A stretch of 8,738 nucleotides of DNA from Patescibacteria group bacterium. Lineage in GTDB: Bacteria; Patescibacteriota; Patescibacteriia; UBA9934. Under the pieces are notes generated by a model, which saw only the letters and a program-made list of their open reading frames with translations, had not been told where the DNA came from and searched no databases. Position 1 is the first letter of the stretch. Every line of letters begins with the position of its first letter. The stretch lies in contig JAHISC010000012.1 in NCBI GenBank assembly GCA_018818445.1, positions 1 to 8,738 of the forward strand. Reading direction: 5' to 3'. A program made the position numbers and the translations under genes. Positions 1-4,676 of the stretch are shown here, one piece after another.

Positions 1-366
1 ATAAGCTGTACAAACATCGTTTGGATCCACCTCAATGTCTAGCACAGCACCTTCTCGCCCTTCTACGCCTTTTGGTCTCTGCCAAGAAATGCCGTTGTCA
101 GTAGTGTAAAAAAGTCCATTTGCCCGTGTTCCTACATACCAAACACTACTATCTGACGGATCAACTTCTAAAGAAGTTACATTGACCCCGGCCATAGAAG
201 TTACGCCTTGAATAGTTGGTAGATCAGCACTCTGCGTCCAAGAAGCTCCAGCGTCCTCTGTCCAGAAAACTCCACCATCATTTCCAACAGCGTTATTTCC
301 AGAAAGGCATCCTTGCCCAAGTAGACCAAGAACTAAGAAAGGAAGAAAATATTTCGTGTGTTTCAT
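1..366 (-). CDS. Asp-box (BNR/sortilin-like) repeat exported protein, 3' end missing
   Basis: Only the first 122 codons are present; the gene runs off the left edge. It begins ATG (364-366) with a short basic start (MKHTKY), then a hydrophobic stretch to about residue 19 and Cys20. This looks like a signal peptide, possibly of a lipoprotein, although the bases of the lipobox (G-Q-G-C) are not ideal. After it come two Asp-boxes, T-x-D-x-G-x-S-W, at residues 36-43 and 88-95, about 52 residues apart, and two strands of the form V-x-x-[LI]-E-V-D-P at 63-70 and 108-115. This is the repeat of sialidase-like/VPS10 beta-propellers (BNR, YCF48-like families). Many such propellers are not enzymes, so no activity is claimed. 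It starts 5 bp after the holB stop and is probably co-transcribed with it. There is no Shine-Dalgarno sequence. The fold is well supported; the lipid anchor is an inference. Confidence 0.85.
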   Translation of the reverse strand, partial: MKHTKYFLPFLVLGLLGQGCLSGNNAVGNDGGVFWTEDAGASWTQSADLPTIQGVTSMAGVNVTSLEVDPSDSSVWYVGTRANGLFYTTDNGISWQRPKGVEGREGAVLDIEVDPNDVCTAY

Positions 367-371
367 AAGTT

Positions 372-1325
372 TTAAATTGAAAGAGATAAATATTCTAAAG
401 CAATGGTAGCATTGCCATTTTTTTGTAAATGATCTCGTACATCTTCAGCTCTCCGTAGTGCATGCATCCAATGATGAGCAGTTTTAGTAGAAGAAATATT
501 ATGTAAACGTTCTTGGGAATCTGAAAAAGCTACAATGTGACCAGCAGACAAAGAGTTGAGTAAAACGTCATGCAAAATTCTCTCGACTTGCCAAACAAAC
601 CGTTCAACGTCACTACGTTCCTTTGCAGCCTTAGCAATAGTTTCTGCATCACGCAAACGAAGCGGTAAAGCTTCTTCGATAAATGAAAATGCCACAGCAA
701 GTTCGTCTGTGAATTTTTGATGGTTGTCATCATCTAAAAGATTAATCACAACTTCCGGCCTGCCATCTGCTATGCCAGCCAAGGCGTGTGCCTGATCTTT
801 GGAAAGACCCTTAACGCGAGCTAGTTTACAGATCGATTCGCGAGGAATGCGGGAAAAGTGAAGATGCACTGAGCGAGAAAGGATGGTTGGTAACAATTGT
901 TCAGAATCCTCCGCTAAAAGAAAGATGTGCGTGTCCCCTAAAGGTTCCTCTAGAGTTTTTAAAAGGGCATTTTGTGCTCCTGCTGTCATGCGGTCAGCAT
1001 CATGAATAATAACGATTTTTTTACCGCCGCCAAATGATGACATAGAAAGCCGTTCATTTAATGCTCTAATCTGCTGAACAGTTATACCAGTTTTTAATTT
1101 ATTTGCTTTTTCGTCAAAAATACGGCTTATGATTTGCGCATTTGGTTGAGATTCAATATTTTTACCCAAGAAATGCTCGGTAATTCTCTCTGCTATAAGA
1201 GCTTTGCCAATGCCGTTAATTCCTGAAAAACAATAAGCATGAGCTAGTGAATCCTTTTCTATCACTCTGGATAGATAAGCCTTCTGAGCTTCGTGCCCTA
1301 GAATATCTTGAAAACAGGCAAGCAT
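372..1325 (-). CDS. holB: DNA polymerase III subunit delta' (clamp loader)
   Basis: This 317-residue AAA+ protein is a subunit of the clamp loader that puts the sliding beta clamp on DNA during replication. The start resembles the family (FQDILGHEAQK, 5-15). A complete P-loop S-G-I-N-G-I-G-K-A lies at 34-42, Walker B IVIIHDADRM at 104-113, the conserved LLKTLEEP at 121-128, and the sensor segment ILSRS at 148-152, where the family usually has SRC or SRA. The C-terminal part (about 205-317) is helical, as expected for the collar domain. The four-cysteine zinc module that DnaX and delta' proteins often carry between Walker A and Walker B is absent: residues 43-103 contain no cysteine. An intact P-loop raises DnaX (gamma/tau) as an alternative, but the short length and N-terminus favour delta'. 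The start is supported by a perfect extended -10 box ending 8 bp before the ATG, which predicts a leaderless or nearly leaderless mRNA. Confidence 0.93.
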   Translation of the reverse strand: MLACFQDILGHEAQKAYLSRVIEKDSLAHAYCFSGINGIGKALIAERITEHFLGKNIESQPNAQIISRIFDEKANKLKTGITVQQIRALNERLSMSSFGGGKKIVIIHDADRMTAGAQNALLKTLEEPLGDTHIFLLAEDSEQLLPTILSRSVHLHFSRIPRESICKLARVKGLSKDQAHALAGIADGRPEVVINLLDDDNHQKFTDELAVAFSFIEEALPLRLRDAETIAKAAKERSDVERFVWQVERILHDVLLNSLSAGHIVAFSDSQERLHNISSTKTAHHWMHALRRAEDVRDHLQKNGNATIALEYLSLSI

Positions 1326-1333
1326 ACGTTCGC

Positions 1334-1342
1334 ATTATAGCA
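1334..1342 (-). promoter_or_regulatory. Extended -10 promoter of holB
   Basis: On the minus strand this reads TGCTATAAT: a perfect TATAAT (1334-1339) preceded by the extended TG. No recognisable -35 lies 16-18 bp upstream (the sequence there is near CCATAA), which fits an extended -10 promoter. Only 8 bases separate the box from the holB ATG at 1325, so transcription should start within one or two bases of the start codon. Confidence 0.75.
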
Positions 1343-1357
1343 TAGAATACATGAGTT

Positions 1358-1444
1358 ATGGAGTGGTGGAGTGGCAGAGTAATGGATAAAGTTAGAAACC
1401 CAAAATCTTAACTCCTGAGCTCTATCACTTCGCCGCTTCGCCAT
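1358..1444. repeat. Long imperfect inverted repeat (hairpin) upstream of holB
   Basis: The left arm 1358-1379 (ATGGAGTGGTGGAG...) pairs with the right arm 1420-1444 (...CTTCGCCGCTTCGCCAT). The stem has about 22 pairs, including several G-U pairs, one mismatch (C1375 opposite A) and a three-base bulge in the right arm; the loop is about 40 bases. The arms are built from short GAGTGG / CGCTTCG units. There is no T-run after either arm, so it is not a classical terminator. It sits just upstream of the holB -10 box and may be a copy of a dispersed intergenic palindrome. The structure is seen directly; any role is unknown. Confidence 0.6.
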
Positions 1445-1450
1445 TTTAAA

Positions 1451-1468
1451 TTAGCCAATTTTAGCCAA
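1451..1468 (+). promoter_or_regulatory. Tandem TTAGCCAA direct repeats upstream of ncRNA promoter
   Basis: TTAGCCAA occurs at 1451-1458 and again at 1461-1468, exactly 10 bp apart, which puts both on the same face of the helix. The second copy ends 17 bp before the -35 box at 1486. This is a typical place for an activator site. No bound factor can be named; the TrmB-family regulator encoded next door is one candidate by proximity only. Confidence 0.4.
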
Positions 1469-1485
1469 AAAACCACCTTTTTACC

Positions 1486-1514
1486 TTGACAAAAGGCTAT
1501 TTTTATGCTATATT
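1486..1514 (+). promoter_or_regulatory. Strong sigma70-type promoter driving the ncRNA
   Basis: A perfect -35 box TTGACA (1486-1491) is followed by a 17-bp spacer and the -10 box TATATT (1509-1514), which also carries an upstream TG (TGCTATATT, extended -10). It is the best promoter in the window. It points to the right, where no protein gene of normal size exists on the plus strand, and predicts transcription from about 1521. Confidence 0.85.
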
Positions 1515-1519
1515 TATTA

Positions 1520-1536
1520 GTCAAAATTATTTTGAC
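1520..1536. promoter_or_regulatory. Palindrome at the ncRNA transcription start
   Basis: GTCAAAATTATTTTGAC is a perfect inverted repeat with 7-base arms (1520-1526 and 1530-1536) around TTA. It lies over the predicted +1 of the promoter at 1486-1514. It could be a repressor operator, or a hairpin at the 5' end of the RNA that protects it from decay. The sequence alone does not decide. Confidence 0.5.
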
Positions 1537-1599
1537 CGCTGGAAAAACAACTTTCACATTCAGTACGTTGGAGGAGAGAGAAAAATCTCCAGGAGGATC

Positions 1600-1638
1600 A
1601 TGAGGAGTGAATCCTGGGATCAGGTTTTCGAGTGCTAA
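1600..1638 (+). other. Possible 12-codon mini-ORF inside the ncRNA
   Basis: AGGAGG (1591-1596) is followed after 3 bases by ATG at 1600 and an open frame MRSESWDQVFEC ending in TAA at 1636-1638. The spacing is shorter than the usual 5-9 bases, and the codons overlap several predicted helices, so this may be chance. It stands out because no ordinary gene in the window has such a ribosome site. Confidence 0.2.
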
Positions 1639-1766
1639 GACTCGGTATAACTGACTCTTTGCACACGCCAGAAAACCTTTGAAACATATCGCACTTGTGT
1701 GATCACTGTTTCACCCCGTTTCTTCGGAAACATCAAACTCACCTCCAGCGTACTAAATGTGAAAAT

Positions 1767-1799
1767 AAAGCACTACTCCAATTACGGAGTGGTGCTTTT
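1767..1799. terminator. Bidirectional intrinsic terminator
   Basis: GCACTACTCC (1770-1779) pairs with GGAGTGGTGC (1786-1795) with one G-U pair and a six-base loop, and AAA/TTT flanks extend the stem. On the plus strand it is followed by TTTTATAT, ending the ncRNA. On the minus strand the stem is followed by TTTATTTT and lies 10 bp after the stop codon of the TrmB-family gene, so it probably ends the six-gene operon too. Confidence 0.9.
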
Positions 1800-1808
1800 A
1801 TATCTAAA

Positions 1809-2564
1809 TCATTTGCCCAACCTCTTTGCTTCATTCCAAGCCAGTTCAAGTGTAGAACGAACCATATCAGCAATTGTAATAGAAATTATGTCTATTGCTA
1901 CCAGACCATCTGAATATGAAAAAAGTGCCACTCTATCTCCGCAAACAGTCATCTCGCCCTTAACTGAAACTAAATCTGGCGAAATTGTAACGCATTCAAC
2001 ATTCAATGATGAAGGATAGCTAATCGGGCTGTCTGTCACCATTATTGATCTGATGCGCCTTCCCTGCTCTGAAAGTTTGTTAAGATGTTCACCCCCATTT
2101 AAATCTCCATAAAGAGTTCGGAAAGTATCTAAACCAACAATTTGTAATAAATCGTCATCTAGGGATTCGAACTCTTGCTGCAAAACTCTCAGGCCTTGTT
2201 CTGATTCTACATAACGAATTCTAGGTTTCTTCTCATTTTTTTGAAAAAATACTTGTAATCGGTTCACGATTGGCAAAGCAATTTCTTTTCTCGCTGTCAG
2301 TTCCCTCTCTTCCAGTGCTAGAAGTGCGTGTATAACCTCGGGAGACTCAGCCGCGTAGCGTAATTCATGAGCTTGTCTAAATTCAGTTATCAGCCCCTTT
2401 TTCATCAAAGATTTCAAAACCGAATAAGTTGTTGCGCGATTGACTTGGGCAAGTTCGGCAATGCTCTGAGCCGAAGCAGTCTCTAGTTGTAAAGCTGCGA
2501 TATATACTGCTGCTTCATTACTAGTAAATCCAAGCTGAATCAACTTAGAGAGAAAAGCCTTCAT
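1809..2564 (-). CDS. TrmB-family transcriptional regulator
   Basis: This 251-residue protein has the two-part layout of TrmB-type sugar-responsive regulators (unrelated to the tRNA methyltransferase of the same name). Residues 1-70 form a winged helix-turn-helix (LGFTSNEAAVYIAAL at 11-25; SIAELAQVNRATTYSVLKSL at 34-53 as the HTH with its recognition helix). A basic, helical linker runs from about 80 to 110. A C-terminal effector region (about 115-245) contains the family-like RIRYVESEQGLRVL and IVGLDTF segments. TrmB proteins in archaea bind maltose, trehalose or related sugars and repress or activate sugar genes; the ligand here cannot be read from the sequence. It is the last gene of the operon, 6 bp after the GT4 gene and 10 bp before the terminator. 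Feedback on the operon or on the nearby ncRNA promoter is an inference. Confidence 0.9.
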   Translation of the reverse strand: MKAFLSKLIQLGFTSNEAAVYIAALQLETASAQSIAELAQVNRATTYSVLKSLMKKGLITEFRQAHELRYAAESPEVIHALLALEERELTARKEIALPIVNRLQVFFQKNEKKPRIRYVESEQGLRVLQQEFESLDDDLLQIVGLDTFRTLYGDLNGGEHLNKLSEQGRRIRSIMVTDSPISYPSSLNVECVTISPDLVSVKGEMTVCGDRVALFSYSDGLVAIDIISITIADMVRSTLELAWNEAKRLGK

Positions 2565-2570
2565 ATATTT

Positions 2571-3665
2571 CTAAACACTTCGTAGGATATGCCAAGTCTG
2601 TTCTGCTGTCTTTGGCCAAGAAAAATGACTAATCCTCTCATAACCCTTTTCTATCAAGGTATTTCGTAGATCTTCATTTCTTCGAATTTTCATCAATGCC
2701 TCAACCCATTCATCTTCACGATTAGGCTGAGCAAAAAGTGCAGCATCACCAGCAACTTCACGTAAAGCTGGGATATCAGAAGCGATTAGCGGCACTCCGG
2801 CGGCCATGGCTTCTAGAGCTGGAATACCAAAACCCTCATAATGGCTTGGAAAAACATAAGCAAACGCATTGGCAACTAAACCTGGTAAATCCTTATCAGG
2901 GACATATCCTAGAGTTTCTACTAGCCCATGTGAATCCGCAATCTGTTCTTTAATTTTTTCCTCACCAAAACCAAATGAACCAGCTAGTAAACATTCTTGT
3001 CCAGCCTTCTTACAAGCTCGGATAAGCATGCTAATGTTCTTTTTTTTCTCGATTCGACCAACAGAAAGCACAAAAGCCTTCTCGCCAAGATGGTATTTTT
3101 CTTTAACTCGCCATTTTTCTTCATCAGAAACTCGAAATTTATCAGGAAATATAGCCAATGGTGTAGCCACTATTCTTGCCTCATCTACACCATAATGCTC
3201 TACCAAATCATGTTTAGTTGTCTCCGAAACAGTGATAAGCTTTGTAGCTTTCTCGATTGCCCTTTTTACTGACCATTCTTGCCGTCTGCCATCTTTTGCT
3301 GAATATATATTTGGCAAAAGGTGAAACGCGATATCATGCACAGTGAATACAATTTTTGTTCGACCAGTTAGAAATGGGATCTCGTGAGCTGGAGAGAAAA
3401 ATACATATGGAGTTCGTAAAAATAACTCCAAACTTAGCCTGATGTGAGTCCAGCCTTTTTTGAAAGGCCATTTTAAAATCTTAACTTCCCAACCGGACGG
3501 CAAAGAGATGTCATTAAAAACTTGCCTCGACGCATATAAAACTACCCGCTCATTATCCAAAAGTTGGATCTTCATCATCTCATCCAAAACTGATGCTACG
3601 TACCTCTCCGTACCAGTGATCTGTTCTCTGGCAAGTGCATTAATATCGATACCGAAAGTTTTCAT
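2571..3665 (-). CDS. GT4-family glycosyltransferase
   Basis: A 364-residue GT-B enzyme of the GT4 type, which moves a sugar from an activated nucleotide donor to a growing glycan at the cytoplasmic face of the membrane. The N-terminal acceptor half has TGTERYVASVL (18-28) and FTVHDIAFHLLP (107-118). The donor half starts with VLSVGRIEKKKN (199-210), which carries the phosphate-binding Arg and Lys, and has the family's E-x7-E motif in EGFGIPALE (Glu277 and Glu285), followed by AAGVPLIASDIPALREVAGDAA (288-309, split over the donor pocket). Length and motifs are complete. It resembles mannosyl- and other hexosyltransferases of polysaccharide clusters, but donor and acceptor cannot be assigned. 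The ATG is 4 bp after the MreB gene; a weak AGG lies 3 bases upstream. It ends with TAG. Confidence 0.93.
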   Translation of the reverse strand: MKTFGIDINALAREQITGTERYVASVLDEMMKIQLLDNERVVLYASRQVFNDISLPSGWEVKILKWPFKKGWTHIRLSLELFLRTPYVFFSPAHEIPFLTGRTKIVFTVHDIAFHLLPNIYSAKDGRRQEWSVKRAIEKATKLITVSETTKHDLVEHYGVDEARIVATPLAIFPDKFRVSDEEKWRVKEKYHLGEKAFVLSVGRIEKKKNISMLIRACKKAGQECLLAGSFGFGEEKIKEQIADSHGLVETLGYVPDKDLPGLVANAFAYVFPSHYEGFGIPALEAMAAGVPLIASDIPALREVAGDAALFAQPNREDEWVEALMKIRRNEDLRNTLIEKGYERISHFSWPKTAEQTWHILRSV

Positions 3666-3669
3666 AAAC

Positions 3670-4674
3670 CTATTGGGTAAATACGCTCTTCTTATATGAT
3701 TCTAAATTTTCTAAAGCTAACCCAGTACCACGAGCTACGGACATTTGCGGTTCGTCAGCAACATATGTTGGCACGCCTGTTGCCTCTGCAATTAATTGAT
3801 CTAGATTTCTTAATTGACTACTTCCGCCTGACAAAACAATTCCCTTGTCCATAACGTCTGCCGCCAGCTCTGGTGGAGTCTTGTACAAGACCTCTTTAAT
3901 CGTGGATAGTATACCTTCTAACAAAGGCTGAATCGCTTCAGTCACATCATCAGAAGTAACTTCAATAATCTTTGGTAACCCAGTGATCATATCGCGTCCC
4001 TTAATCTCTGTAGTGAGCTTATCTTCCAAATACATGGCTGATCCTACAGTAATTTTAATCTCTTCGGCTGTACGTTCACCAATCGCTAGGTTATAAGTTC
4101 GACGGATATGTTCACCGATGGCATGATCAAATTTTACACCTCCAATACGCACTGAGTCAGAAGCAACTATTCCACCCAAAGAGATTACAGCCATCTCTGT
4201 TGTACCACCACCAATTTCTACAATCATGTGACCGGATGGACTGCCAATAGGAATATTGGCTCCGATAGCAGCTGCGATTGGTTGCTTAAAAATGTAAGCA
4301 GCTTTAGCTCCGGCAGAAAGTGCCGCATCGATAACTGCTCGACGTTCTGTAGAAGTTATTCCTCCAGGTACAGCCACCATAACCTCGGGACGGAAAATAC
4401 GCATTCCTCCCAAAGCCTTATTTATAAAATAACGAAGCATAGCTTCGGTAGTTCTGTAGTCAGCGATAACTCCATCTTTCAAGGGACGCTTGGCAATAAT
4501 TGAATCTGGTGTTCGGCCAAGCATGTCTTTTGCTTCTTTGCCAACTGCGAGAACTTTTCTATCAATCTTGGAGATAGCTACAACAGAAGGCTCATTCAAA
4601 ATAATTCCGCGCTTGGGAATATATACAAGCACGGTTGTAGTTCCTAGATCAATTCCTATCTTCTTTGAGAACAT
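3670..4674 (-). CDS. mreB: MreB-like bacterial actin with altered active site
   Basis: A 334-residue protein of normal MreB length. MreB forms membrane-bound antiparallel filaments that guide cell-wall synthesis in rod-shaped bacteria. Phosphate-1 is IGIDLGTTT (6-14); LNEPSVVA (26-33) and VAVPGGITSTERRAV (100-114) are typical. Phosphate-2 is IVEIGGGTTEMAVISLGG (151-168), SVRIGGVKFD is at 174-183, and the adenosine motif GIVLSGGSSQLRNLD is at 278-292. Two active-site positions differ from the usual family sequence. The I-E-E-P-M-A-A-A-I-G-A segment reads F-K-Q-P-I-A-A-A-I-G-A, placing Gln131 where the catalytic Glu normally sits (actin also has Gln there). The phosphate-2 Asp that helps hold Mg is Glu153. 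No mreC or mreD is adjacent; instead a DUF4012 gene lies 2 bp upstream and a GT4 gene 4 bp downstream. It may be a paralogue devoted to this cluster, or the genome's only MreB; the window cannot tell. No Shine-Dalgarno sequence precedes it. Confidence 0.95.
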   Translation of the reverse strand: MFSKKIGIDLGTTTVLVYIPKRGIILNEPSVVAISKIDRKVLAVGKEAKDMLGRTPDSIIAKRPLKDGVIADYRTTEAMLRYFINKALGGMRIFRPEVMVAVPGGITSTERRAVIDAALSAGAKAAYIFKQPIAAAIGANIPIGSPSGHMIVEIGGGTTEMAVISLGGIVASDSVRIGGVKFDHAIGEHIRRTYNLAIGERTAEEIKITVGSAMYLEDKLTTEIKGRDMITGLPKIIEVTSDDVTEAIQPLLEGILSTIKEVLYKTPPELAADVMDKGIVLSGGSSQLRNLDQLIAEATGVPTYVADEPQMSVARGTGLALENLESYKKSVFTQ

Positions 4675-4676
4675 AA

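Larger units (their letters stand above)
1521..1799 (+). ncRNA. Structured non-coding RNA of unrecognised family
   Basis: A near-consensus promoter ends at 1514 and a strong intrinsic terminator lies at 1767-1799, so a transcript of about 280 nt is predicted. Bases 1552-1574 pair with 1742-1764 over 23 positions with only one mismatch (C1561 opposite A) and one G-U pair, closing a core of about 213 nt. Three more pairs (1576-1578 with 1738-1740) extend the helix. Inside are several local helices: CCAGGA 1589-1594 with 1612-1617; AGGTTTTC 1622-1629 with 1671-1678, enclosing GAGT 1630-1633 with ACTC 1640-1643; GAAACA 1681-1686 with 1707-1712, enclosing ATCGCA 1688-1693 with 1698-1703; and GTTTC-TTCG-GAAAC at 1718-1731 with a stable UUCG loop. 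I looked for the hallmarks of tmRNA, RNase P RNA and the SRP hairpin and found none. A divergent 6S RNA is possible by size and closing stem but was not recognised. It is not a riboswitch of a downstream gene, since the next gene is on the other strand. Confidence 0.75.

Noticed and set aside
1361..1445. Possible tRNA: GTGGCAGAGTAATGG resembles the D-arm of a Leu or Ser tRNA
   Set aside because: No T-arm (GGTTCGAAT-type sequence), no matching acceptor stem or anticodon arm; the right side is simply the reverse arm of a hairpin.
1552..1764. tmRNA, RNase P RNA or SRP RNA
   Set aside because: No tRNA-like ends or tag frame with an Ala-rich end, no conserved P4 segments of RNase P RNA, and no GGAA-capped SRP hairpin.
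1360..1794. GGAGTGGTG present at 1360-1368 and 1786-1794, as if flanking the ncRNA as target-site repeats
   Set aside because: Each copy belongs to a separate hairpin arm and the match ends at nine bases; no other sign of an inserted element.
1695..2019. Plus-strand open frames of 72 and 106 codons starting in the ncRNA
   Set aside because: They run through the terminator and then antisense through the TrmB-family gene, without ribosome site or protein-like composition.
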